From positions 682,001 to 746,000 of the forward strand of contig NZ_JAGSPM010000001.1 in assembly GCF_018139645.1 (NCBI RefSeq): a stretch of 64,000 bases of DNA, given 5' to 3'. Shown here piece after piece: positions 17,746 through 25,508 of this stretch (within the stretch, counting starts at the first letter, position 1; every line of letters begins with the position of its first letter). The notes beneath the pieces were generated by a model that was not told the DNA's origin, did not search any database, and saw only the letters and a list, made by a program, of their open reading frames with translations. The translations under genes and the position numbers were made by a program. Source of the DNA: Affinundibacterium baiyunense. GTDB lineage: Bacteria; Pseudomonadota; Gammaproteobacteria; Burkholderiales; Burkholderiaceae_D.

Positions 17746-19833
17746 ATGAGTGACATGACGACCCAATCAATAAGCACCACAAATCCGCTACTCAACTTTA
17801 GCGATCTGCCACTCTTTGATGCGATCTCGCCAGAGCATGTCAGCCCAGCGATTGAGCTATTGTTAGCAGAATGCCGTACAGTGGTATCGCAATTAGAAGC
17901 ACCAATAGCAAACATTGATTGGGACAATTTCGTCACGCCATTAGAAACCGTTACCGAAAAGCTCGGCCGTGCTTGGGGCATCGTGAGTCATCTCAATTCG
18001 GTGCGCGATACACCAGAACTACGTGCAGCCTATAACGAAAACCAACCCAAGGTCACCGAATTTTGGACTGAGCTTGGGCAAAATCTGCATTTGTACGAAC
18101 ACTACAAAGCATTAAATGCGAGCGCCTCCTACCCGACGCTGAGTACCGCGCGTAAAAAAATCATCAGTAATGCCTTGCGTGACTTCAAACTCGGCGGTGC
18201 AGAATTAGCTGACGATAAAAAGAAACGCTACGCAGAAGTGCAAGAAAAATTGGCAGCCCTTTCTACCAAATTCTCAGAGAATGTGTTGGACGCGACCAAT
18301 GACTACAAATTGCTCGTCACGGATGTGGCCGAACTCAAAGGATTGCCGGAAGAAGTTTTACAAGCGGCACAACACGCCGCCGAACAAGATGGCAAAACGG
18401 GCTATCAATTCAGCCTGCATTTCCCTTCGTATTTCCCACTTCTGCAATACGCTGAAAACCGCCAGCTACGCGAAACAATTTATCGCGCAAACGCGACCAA
18501 GGCATCGGAACTTGGCGGACATCCTGAGTGGGACAACACTGCTATCATCGATGAGTTATTGAGCCTGCGCCAAGAAGAAGCCGAGCTACTTGGCTATCGA
18601 AATTTCGCCGAAGTCTCGCTTTTACCTAAAATGGCAGAGAGCGCCACGCAAGTCGAAAGCTTCTTGCTCGATTTAGCACACAAAGCGAAACCGTACGCAG
18701 AAAAAGACTTGCAGGAACTGCGCCAATTCGCCCAAGAACAATTCGGCATTATCGATTTACAAGCGTGGGACACGACCTTTGTTTCAGAAAAACTCCGTGA
18801 ACAACGTTACGCGTTTTCTGAACAAGAAGTGAAGCAATACTTCCCTGAGCACAAAGTCGTCGCAGGTTTATTCAATGTGATTCAAACTTTGTTTGCCGTG
18901 AATATCCAAAGCGATAGCGCCGCCACTTGGCATCCCGATGTGAAGTTTTATCGAGTCGAGCGCGATGGTGAATTGGTTGGACAGTTTTATCTTGACCTCT
19001 ACGCCCGTGCTGCCAAGCAAGGAGGCGCGTGGATGGACGACGCCCGCGCACGTTGCCGCAAAGCGAGCGGCATTCAAACGCCTGTGGTATATCTAACCTG
19101 TAATTTCAATTCACCAGTGGTGGTGGATGGCGTCGCAAAACCAGCCACGTTCACCCACGATGAAGTGATTACCCTATTCCATGAATTTGGACATGGACTG
19201 CACCAGCTGTTAACCAAGGTCGATGACATTTCGGTTTCTGGAATTTCTGGGGTTGAGTGGGATGCGGTGGAATTACCTTCCCAATTTATGGAAAATTTCT
19301 GCTGGGAATGGGACGTGCTGCAACAAATGACAGCACACGTAGACTGCGGCGAACATCTGCCACGCGCACTCTATGACAAAATGATCGCTGCCAAAAATTT
19401 CCAATCTGGATTACAAACGCTGCGCCAGGTGGAGTTTGCCTTGTTTGATATGCGTCTACACGACGGTAGCACCCGTTCGTCCAACCTCAGTGTTCCACAA
19501 GTATTGCAACAAGTCAGAGATGAAGTGAGTGTTCTGCAACCTCCCGCTTTTAACCGTTTCCAACACTCATTCAGTCACATTTTCGCAGGTGGCTACTCTG
19601 CTGGTTATTTTAGTTATAAGTGGGCCGAAGTTTTATCTGCGGATGCCTACAGCGCATTTGAAGAGGCAGCGCAAACTGAAGGCACCAGCTTATCTCGAAA
19701 AGTTGGACAACTATTTCAAACCGAGATTTTAGAGATGGGTGGATCACGTCCAGCCTTAGATTCTTTTGTCGCTTTTCGCGGAAGGAAACCGACTATCGAT
19801 GCCTTATTACGCCATAATGGCATGATTCAGTAA
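17746..19833 (+). CDS. prlC: Oligopeptidase A, M3 family metallopeptidase
   Basis: A 695-residue cytosolic zinc peptidase of the thimet oligopeptidase family; it degrades short peptides, including cleaved signal peptides. The zinc-binding motif HEFGHGLHQ lies near residues 478-486, with the downstream glutamate ligand region SGVEWDAVELPSQFMENFCWE in two adjacent parts. Length fits E. coli PrlC (680). The gene follows folD by four bases, and a codon-4 ATG is an alternative start. Confidence 0.96.
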   Translation: MSDMTTQSISTTNPLLNFSDLPLFDAISPEHVSPAIELLLAECRTVVSQLEAPIANIDWDNFVTPLETVTEKLGRAWGIVSHLNSVRDTPELRAAYNENQPKVTEFWTELGQNLHLYEHYKALNASASYPTLSTARKKIISNALRDFKLGGAELADDKKKRYAEVQEKLAALSTKFSENVLDATNDYKLLVTDVAELKGLPEEVLQAAQHAAEQDGKTGYQFSLHFPSYFPLLQYAENRQLRETIYRANATKASELGGHPEWDNTAIIDELLSLRQEEAELLGYRNFAEVSLLPKMAESATQVESFLLDLAHKAKPYAEKDLQELRQFAQEQFGIIDLQAWDTTFVSEKLREQRYAFSEQEVKQYFPEHKVVAGLFNVIQTLFAVNIQSDSAATWHPDVKFYRVERDGELVGQFYLDLYARAAKQGGAWMDDARARCRKASGIQTPVVYLTCNFNSPVVVDGVAKPATFTHDEVITLFHEFGHGLHQLLTKVDDISVSGISGVEWDAVELPSQFMENFCWEWDVLQQMTAHVDCGEHLPRALYDKMIAAKNFQSGLQTLRQVEFALFDMRLHDGSTRSSNLSVPQVLQQVRDEVSVLQPPAFNRFQHSFSHIFAGGYSAGYFSYKWAEVLSADAYSAFEEAAQTEGTSLSRKVGQLFQTEILEMGGSRPALDSFVAFRGRKPTIDALLRHNGMIQ

Positions 19834-19858
19834 AAAATATCGTTTGGAGAATTTGAAT

Positions 19859-20500
19859 ATGCTTGCGCCATTCACTATCAAACTTCGCTTGCAATCTGCG
19901 AGTTGTTTGTCCTTCGCCATCGGCGTGTTGGCACTGACAATGAGTTCAATGTCGGCACAAGCACAAATGTACAAATGGGTTGGCGCTGACGGCAAGACGG
20001 TGTACAGCGACACACCGCCGCCAGCGAATGCAAAAAAATTGGGTACAAAAGCTTTAGATAGTGTTGCCAATATTTCCAACGTCAAACTACCCGATACACT
20101 TGCAGCTGCAGTTGCTAAAAATCCCGTCACGTTTTACTCTGCACCTAATTGCGGTGCATGCAATGAAGCGCGCACTATGCTGAAACAAAATGGTATTCCA
20201 TTTTTTGAAAAAACCATTACGTCCACTGAAGACGTCAATAAACTAAAGCAAGTCAGTGGCGACACCCAATTACCATTCATGCTCATCAACAGAACAAAGT
20301 TTTCTGGATTTGAATCGCAAGAGTGGCGCACCGGATTGAGCTCGGCTGGCTACCCAGAAACTAACATTTTGCCTAAAGACTACCGTTATCCTGATCCCGA
20401 ACCAGCGGCACCGCCACAAGCCACAAACGCCCCACAAGACGATACACCGAAGCTCGTACCTCGGGCTAAATCGAGTTCACCGACGGGCATTCGATTCTAA
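19859..20500 (+). CDS. Secreted DUF4124-glutaredoxin-like protein
   Basis: A 213-residue exported protein. A signal peptide covers residues about 1-35 (ending AQAQ), a DUF4124 segment follows (MYKWVGADGKTVYSDTPPP, 37-55), then a glutaredoxin/thioredoxin-like domain (88-160) with an active-site CGAC at C98-C101 and a cis-Pro region QLPFML, and a Pro-rich tail. It is probably a periplasmic thiol-disulfide protein; the partner is unknown. I chose the ATG with GGAG 9 bases upstream; a TTG 15 bases earlier overlaps that ribosome site. It lies 25 bases after prlC and directly before holC. Confidence 0.82.
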   Translation: MLAPFTIKLRLQSASCLSFAIGVLALTMSSMSAQAQMYKWVGADGKTVYSDTPPPANAKKLGTKALDSVANISNVKLPDTLAAAVAKNPVTFYSAPNCGACNEARTMLKQNGIPFFEKTITSTEDVNKLKQVSGDTQLPFMLINRTKFSGFESQEWRTGLSSAGYPETNILPKDYRYPDPEPAAPPQATNAPQDDTPKLVPRAKSSSPTGIRF

Positions 20501-20509
20501 GTGAAGCAG

Positions 20510-20932
20510 ATGACCAGAGTTGATTTTCATAGTCAAGTAGCCGACAAGATTCACTATTGTTGCCGGCTGATACGCAAGGCGCGCGCTGCCAATTGTCAAA
20601 TCATGGTACTTAGTGAAAACTTAGAACAGGCAACGCTATTGAACGATGCGCTTTGGGATTTTTCTGCTGTCGATTTTTTGCCGCATGTGATGATTGATGA
20701 TCCCCTGGCATCGCAAACCCCGATTGTGATTGCAACACAAATCGATAGCGCACTACCCCACCATGATTTGCTGATTAATTTGAGCCAAATGTTACCGACC
20801 ACATTTGCCCAATTTAATCGTGTGATTGAAGTTGTATCACAACAAGAAGACGATGCGAATGCTGCGCGTCAGCGGTTTCGTCTATATCAACAACAAGGGA
20901 TCAAACCCTCTCATATTGTGGCATCCGCATAA
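20510..20932 (+). CDS. holC: DNA polymerase III chi subunit
   Basis: A 140-residue clamp-loader accessory subunit that links the polymerase III holoenzyme to SSB. It shows the HolC opening TRVDFHSQVADKI-YCCRLIRKA, LWDFSAVDFLPH and the C-terminal RFRLYQQQGIKPSHI. I prefer the ATG at 20510; a GTG nine bases earlier directly after the upstream stop is the alternative. The stop codon overlaps the next gene's ATG by one base (taATG), indicating translational coupling. Confidence 0.92.
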   Translation: MTRVDFHSQVADKIHYCCRLIRKARAANCQIMVLSENLEQATLLNDALWDFSAVDFLPHVMIDDPLASQTPIVIATQIDSALPHHDLLINLSQMLPTTFAQFNRVIEVVSQQEDDANAARQRFRLYQQQGIKPSHIVASA

Positions 20933-21453
20933 TGAACGAACAAATTGATGAAAGCATCCCGGTACTGACGGAAATTATTAGTGATTCCGATGGCAAGCCA
21001 GCAAATCCGACACCGAAAGTACAAGAGTCGCATTTTCCTGTATCAGCACAAACAAGCAGTACCGCCAAAGAGACTCCAACCGCAAGCACTGTCAAGCCTG
21101 TAAATGCGGCGATCGCTGCAGCTAAAGAAGTGCTTGCACAAATCCCAGAAATTCCGACCGCCGAGCTGCAAGCGGACGCGACAAACACCGAAGTCACACC
21201 AACCATGAGCGCTGAGCAATGGAAAGAACTTGAAGTAAGTGTGCGAGAAAATGTACTACGTCAAGTTCTATCGCGTGTCGACTTTGTGCTTGAACATCGT
21301 GTCAGCGATAGTTTGGCAGACGTACTGCAAACAGCGGTTGATAAATTAGCCGATGAGATTCGCGTTGGCTTACGTAATAGTATTGAAGAAGTGGTCAAAC
21401 GTGCAGTGACGCAAGAGTTAAGCAAAATCAGTAACGGCGTTCGTAAGTCTTAA
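20932..21453 (+). CDS. Acidic protein of unknown function downstream of holC
   Basis: A 173-residue protein. The opening (ESIPVLTEII) resembles the DUF2486-type proteins found beside holC in Burkholderiales. Residues 1-95 are low-complexity, acidic and rich in Thr/Pro/Ala, probably disordered; residues 98-170 are helical, with an amphipathic pattern (WKELEVSVRENVLRQVLSR, VLQTAVDKLADEIRVGL in sequence). No signal peptide or membrane segment is visible. It is translationally coupled to holC, which suggests, but does not show, a link to replication. Convergent with the Lrp-type gene 23 bases on. Confidence 0.75.
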   Translation: MNEQIDESIPVLTEIISDSDGKPANPTPKVQESHFPVSAQTSSTAKETPTASTVKPVNAAIAAAKEVLAQIPEIPTAELQADATNTEVTPTMSAEQWKELEVSVRENVLRQVLSRVDFVLEHRVSDSLADVLQTAVDKLADEIRVGLRNSIEEVVKRAVTQELSKISNGVRKS

Positions 21454-21476
21454 ACTTTGCCAGATTAGACTTCTGT

Positions 21477-21986
21477 TTATCTAGAAACGCGAACACTTAA
21501 TTCTGGCATTTTCTCATCGAATGCAATACGCGTAGAAAACTTCGCCCGCTTCATCGGAAAACGGGAATGAAAATGCCTGACATTACCTGATCCAGAAATC
21601 GCTCGTCTCACAAATTGATAATAAGCTTCCATATCAACTACGTGAATGACTAAGAAATAGTCAATCTCACCCGAGACAAAATAACACTGCATTACTTCAG
21701 GCTCGTGATTCATACATGCCTCAAAATCGCGCATGTGTTCATCCGATTGATTTTGTAGAGAAATTTCCAAAAAAGCCAACATTCCATAGCCAATCGAAAA
21801 CGGATCAACCATCGCCACATCTGCACTAATCACGCCAGCATCGCGCAATGCTTTTATCCGACGCAAACAAGTTGGTTGAGAAATATGTAGCTTCTCGGCC
21901 AAGACACGCGTTGGCGTTTGATTGTCTTTCTGCAGCATATTCAGCAGCTTACGATCAATTTTATCTAACGTATGAAATTTTGGCAT
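21477..21986 (-). CDS. Lrp/AsnC family transcriptional regulator
   Basis: A 169-residue feast/famine regulator. An N-terminal winged HTH (residues about 8-60; RVLAEKLHISQPTCLRRIKAL) is followed by an AsnC ligand-binding domain (68-150) including EVMQCYFVSGEIDYFLVIH. These proteins sense amino acids. The target is unknown; the gene is not divergent from any obvious amino acid gene, and the upstream neighbour is a cytochrome c read in the same direction but separated by a terminator. Confidence 0.93.
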   Translation of the reverse strand: MPKFHTLDKIDRKLLNMLQKDNQTPTRVLAEKLHISQPTCLRRIKALRDAGVISADVAMVDPFSIGYGMLAFLEISLQNQSDEHMRDFEACMNHEPEVMQCYFVSGEIDYFLVIHVVDMEAYYQFVRRAISGSGNVRHFHSRFPMKRAKFSTRIAFDEKMPELSVRVSR

Positions 21987-22004
21987 GGCACATCTCAGGA
22001 TAAG

Positions 22005-22031
22005 AAAAAGGCTCGGATAAGACCGAGCCTT
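22005..22031 (-). terminator. Terminator after the cytochrome c gene
   Basis: Stem AAGGCTCGG/CCGAGCCTT (22008-22016 and 22023-22031) with a six-base loop and a T-run on the minus strand, 19 bases beyond the cytochrome c stop. It separates that gene from the Lrp-type regulator. Confidence 0.88.
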
Positions 22032-22049
22032 GTTCAGAAAATTTGAAGA

Positions 22050-22358
22050 TTATTTCACACTCAAAATCCATTTAACCAAAGTCTTCGCTTCAGCTTCACT
22101 CACTTGTGCGTTTGCCGGCATTGGGATTGCGCCCCATACACCGCTACCACCCTTGATTACTTTGGTAACTAATTTGCCTTCTGCTGCTTTATCACCAGCA
22201 TACTTTTTAGCGACATCTTTAAATGAAGGTCCTAGAATTTTTGCATCTACGCTATGGCAACTCATACAATTTTTAGATTTCGCTAAATCGGCATTTGCCA
22301 TCGCAGAACCAGATGCCAACATCATTACACTTGCTGCAATCATTAAAGTCGTTTTCAT
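22050..22358 (-). CDS. Small class I cytochrome c (c551/c552-like)
   Basis: A 102-residue periplasmic electron carrier. The signal peptide ends at AMA-N (residue 21). Haem is attached at C31-M-S-C34-H35, and the distal ligand is probably M80 in GAIPMPAN. Mature length of about 81 residues matches cytochrome c551/c552, which pass electrons to cytochrome oxidases or nitrite reductase. It has its own terminator and appears monocistronic. Confidence 0.92.
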   Translation of the reverse strand: MKTTLMIAASVMMLASGSAMANADLAKSKNCMSCHSVDAKILGPSFKDVAKKYAGDKAAEGKLVTKVIKGGSGVWGAIPMPANAQVSEAEAKTLVKWILSVK

Positions 22359-22577
22359 AAAAATCTCCAGTTAAAAAATCGAATCTGCGTATTTTACCGC
22401 TTTTTATCTCAGCTTGAGACAAGTAACGCGATTCAATTACATTGGTTGACCTTGATCATTTTAGCCCCTATGATAAAGCACCATTGCATCAGCTTGAAAT
22501 AACATGAGGCATGATCAAGCTGAACAAGTATCGATACCCATTACCTCACCCGCCTTATCGCTAACACTACAAACACT

Positions 22578-22808
22578 ATGAAACTTCTAGTCCCAGTTGT
22601 CGCGCTGTATATTATGAAACTTCTTGAACTTAGCTTTATGGAAAATATTTCATGGTGGTGGATTAATGGTCTAGGATTATTTGCATTTCTATGGTTTGAG
22701 TTTTTTGAACGCATGCTCGGCCTAGATAAGCGTAAAGACGAAATGTTGCATGAAAAAATGCGCAAAGAAAGACTCAAGCGCAGCTTCAAGGACAAGGCAA
22801 AAAAATAA
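22578..22808 (+). CDS. Small Trp-rich membrane protein (TIGR04438-like)
   Basis: A 76-residue protein with two short hydrophobic segments (about 1-18 and 26-44), including SWWWINGLGLFAFLWFEFF, then a highly charged Lys/Arg/Glu tail (50-76). This layout matches the small Trp-rich protein family of beta-proteobacteria (TIGR04438), whose function is unknown. It is a single gene in a plus-strand run leading to the LysR regulator. Confidence 0.72.
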   Translation: MKLLVPVVALYIMKLLELSFMENISWWWINGLGLFAFLWFEFFERMLGLDKRKDEMLHEKMRKERLKRSFKDKAKK

Positions 22809-22889
22809 TTCCGCCGTCATCATGCCGTCGTCATTTATGGCTAAAAATCTGATCATCGCATAGATGCTCACATCACAACTACACAACGT

Positions 22890-23783
22890 ATGCACATCGA
22901 ACTGCGCCAACTGAGATATTTTGTCGCCGTGGCAGAAGAACTTCATTTTGGTCGAGCAGCACAAAAACTGCACATGACACAGCCGCCACTATCGCAAGCG
23001 ATACAAGGGCTAGAAGCTGAACTAGGAGCGGCTTTATTTCATCGTACGACGCGTCAAATTCAATTAAGCGCAGCCGGAGCAGTATTATTACCGGAAGCCA
23101 AACGACTACTTGCACAAGCCGAATTATTGCCCGCGATTGCACAACGTGCAGCAGCGGGTTCGATAGGCGAACTTAAGCTCGCCTTTATTTCGATTGCAGA
23201 CTACAGCATCTTGCCGCCGACACTTAGACAGTTTCGCCAGCATTTTGAACAGGTTAAGATTGTGCTCAGTGAAGCAACCACTGATCGTCAACTTGCTCTA
23301 TTAGAAAATGGCGAAATCGACGTCGGATTGTTAATCCCACCGATACCGGAACGATTGCAAGATGTGCTGCACTATCGCCAACTTCGACGTGAAAATCTGA
23401 TTCTCGCTTTACCAGATGGTGCACAGAAACGGCCATTGCCATCCAAACTATCTAGCTACAAAGATTTGCCTTTAATCTTGTTTCCGCGCAAAATTGCGCC
23501 TGCTTTACACGACACTATTTTGGGGTATTTTCGCGAGGCTGGTCTAACCCCAATGATTGCTCAAGAAGCAATCCAAATGCAAACAATTATTGCGCTGGTT
23601 TCAGCAAATATGGGCATGGCTTTGGTACCAGAATCGGTCGCCAATTTACAGCGTACCGGAGTACATTATCAACGCTTGGAATTGTCTCACTCGATGCAAG
23701 ATAGTGTTGAACTTGGTATTGCATGGCGCCGCGATAGCAATTCCCCCGTTATTCAAGCCTTCTTAGACCTTTTAGAAAAATAA
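22890..23783 (+). CDS. LysR family transcriptional regulator
   Basis: A 297-residue regulator: the winged HTH occupies residues 1-62 (LRQLRYFVAVAEELHFGRAAQKLHMTQPPLSQAI in adjacent parts), followed by a type-II periplasmic-binding-fold effector domain (about 90-295). It resembles the CatM/BenM branch. The usual divergent target is absent: upstream is the small Trp-rich gene in the same direction, and downstream lgt begins four bases after the stop. The regulated gene may lie elsewhere. Confidence 0.93.
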   Translation: MHIELRQLRYFVAVAEELHFGRAAQKLHMTQPPLSQAIQGLEAELGAALFHRTTRQIQLSAAGAVLLPEAKRLLAQAELLPAIAQRAAAGSIGELKLAFISIADYSILPPTLRQFRQHFEQVKIVLSEATTDRQLALLENGEIDVGLLIPPIPERLQDVLHYRQLRRENLILALPDGAQKRPLPSKLSSYKDLPLILFPRKIAPALHDTILGYFREAGLTPMIAQEAIQMQTIIALVSANMGMALVPESVANLQRTGVHYQRLELSHSMQDSVELGIAWRRDSNSPVIQAFLDLLEK

Positions 23784-23787
23784 ACTC

Positions 23788-24654
23788 ATGTTGGATCATC
23801 CAAATTTTAATCCTATCGCGCTCGATCTCGGCTTTTTCAAAATCCACTGGTACGGCATCATGTATTTGGTGGCATTCGCGCAATTCATCGTGCTAGGACG
23901 TCTACGTCTACGCATGCCACATGTGGCAGCGCGAGGTTGGACCAAAGAGCATATCGACGACATGCTGTTTTACGGTGTACTCGGTGTGATTGTTGGTGGA
24001 CGTATGGGTGAAGTGATTTTTTATCAGCCTATGTACTTCCTACAAAATCCACTCGAAATTTTTATGGTGTGGAAAGGTGGTATGTCATTTCACGGTGGCT
24101 TCTTAGGTGTTTTAGTCGCGATGTCATTATGGGCAAGACAAGCAAAAATGCCCCTAGCTTATGTGTACGATTTCATCGCCCCGCTCGTTCCATTGGGCTA
24201 CGCTGCTGGTCGCTTTGGTAATTTCATCAATCATGAATTACCAGGTCGCATGGCATCAACAGATCTACCTTGGGCAATGAATTGGCCAGGTGTTGCTTAT
24301 CCAGTCCATCCCTCTCCTTTGTATCAAATGCTGGTTGATGGGATTCTACTGTTCATCATTGTTTGGCTGTTCGCTCGAAAAGCCCGCCCTGCACTCGCGG
24401 TTGGCGCTGTGTTTGTGATGCTATATGGCTGCGCTCGATTCTTTACCGAATACTTCCGCACACCTGACTATGAAGTCAATTTGCTTGGCATCACCATCTC
24501 AGCTGGACAGATGCTCTCCCTGCCGATGATTTTAGTGGGCGCACTGTTACTGTGGTTAGCTTATGCAGGCAAATTCACTCCGGTTCAAACTTCGCCTGTG
24601 TCAGTCGAGGCCAACAAAGCAGCCAGTTCAAAAAGTAAAAAGAGCAAAAAATAA
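23788..24654 (+). CDS. lgt: Prolipoprotein diacylglyceryl transferase
   Basis: A 288-residue inner-membrane enzyme transferring diacylglycerol from phosphatidylglycerol to the lipobox cysteine of prolipoproteins, the first step of lipoprotein maturation. The signature GRFGNFINHELPGR is at about residues 142-155; HGGFLG and seven membrane helices are visible. A Lys/Ser-rich tail of about 20 residues follows the last helix. It starts four bases after the LysR gene, so the two appear cotranscribed. Confidence 0.97.
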   Translation: MLDHPNFNPIALDLGFFKIHWYGIMYLVAFAQFIVLGRLRLRMPHVAARGWTKEHIDDMLFYGVLGVIVGGRMGEVIFYQPMYFLQNPLEIFMVWKGGMSFHGGFLGVLVAMSLWARQAKMPLAYVYDFIAPLVPLGYAAGRFGNFINHELPGRMASTDLPWAMNWPGVAYPVHPSPLYQMLVDGILLFIIVWLFARKARPALAVGAVFVMLYGCARFFTEYFRTPDYEVNLLGITISAGQMLSLPMILVGALLLWLAYAGKFTPVQTSPVSVEANKAASSKSKKSKK

Positions 24655-24718
24655 ATCCAAGCAGCAATCTCACGCACTTTCACGCACTCTCATGCACACC
24701 AAAAAGCGAAGCTAGAAG

Positions 24719-25492
24719 ATGGATAATATTCGATGCGATATAGAAGGTAATCTCGCCTTCATTACAATCTCTAATCCTGACCGACTCAATGCACTCAATA
24801 TGGCTATGTGGAATGCACTCACGACACATTTCACCGCCTTGCATCAAAATCAGAATCTACGCTGCATCATTATTCGAGGTGCGGGTGGCAATTTTGCTGC
24901 GGGTGCTGACGTGCAAGAATTTGCCACGGTGCGCAACACACTTGCGGATGGCATGCGTTATCACAATCAAGTAATTGCCGCTTCACTCAAAGCCATCAGT
25001 GAATGCCAACATCCGGTAATTGCTGCTATTGAAGGTGTGTGCGTGGGTGGTGGTTTAGAGATTGCGATTTCATGTGATATCCGTATCGCATCACCTGGCG
25101 CGCGCTTCGGCATTCCAATCAATCGATTAGGCTTTCCACTAGCGCCCAAAGAACTGCAAAGCTTGCTGGGCCTAGTCGGCAAAGCTGTCGCTTCTGAAAT
25201 CTTGCTCGAAGGTCGCATTCTGAACGCGATCGAGGCCAAGCAAAAAGGCTTGGTTCAACGACTATCAGATGATGTTCCAACCGAGGCACGCGAGACTGCT
25301 GAGAGAATCGCACTAGGCGCACCATTGGCGGCACGGTTAAATAAAAAATTTATTCGTCGACTTAGCTTTGTGCCTGAGCGGCTCAGTGACGAAGAACAAC
25401 TAGAAGCCTTCTCTTTTTTACAAACCGAAGATTACCAAGAAGGTGTATTAGGTTTCTTAGCCAAAAAGGTTCCAGTGTTTACTGGTAAATGA
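24719..25492 (+). CDS. Crotonase-family protein (enoyl-CoA hydratase/isomerase-like)
   Basis: A 257-residue CoA-dependent enzyme. Oxyanion-hole segments are visible: GAGGNFAAGADVQEF near 58 and EGVCVGGGLEIAISCDIRIA near 104. Of the two glutamates used by true hydratases, the second position is kept (ASEILLEG), but the first, normally PE in FGQPEI-LG, reads FGIPINRLG. That argues for isomerase, decarboxylase or another crotonase reaction rather than simple hydration. The stop is 16 bases before a malonyl-CoA synthetase gene, so the substrate may be a malonyl- or related acyl-CoA (inference). Confidence 0.85.
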   Translation: MDNIRCDIEGNLAFITISNPDRLNALNMAMWNALTTHFTALHQNQNLRCIIIRGAGGNFAAGADVQEFATVRNTLADGMRYHNQVIAASLKAISECQHPVIAAIEGVCVGGGLEIAISCDIRIASPGARFGIPINRLGFPLAPKELQSLLGLVGKAVASEILLEGRILNAIEAKQKGLVQRLSDDVPTEARETAERIALGAPLAARLNKKFIRRLSFVPERLSDEEQLEAFSFLQTEDYQEGVLGFLAKKVPVFTGK

Positions 25493-25508
25493 TCACAAGC
25501 TAATTGAT

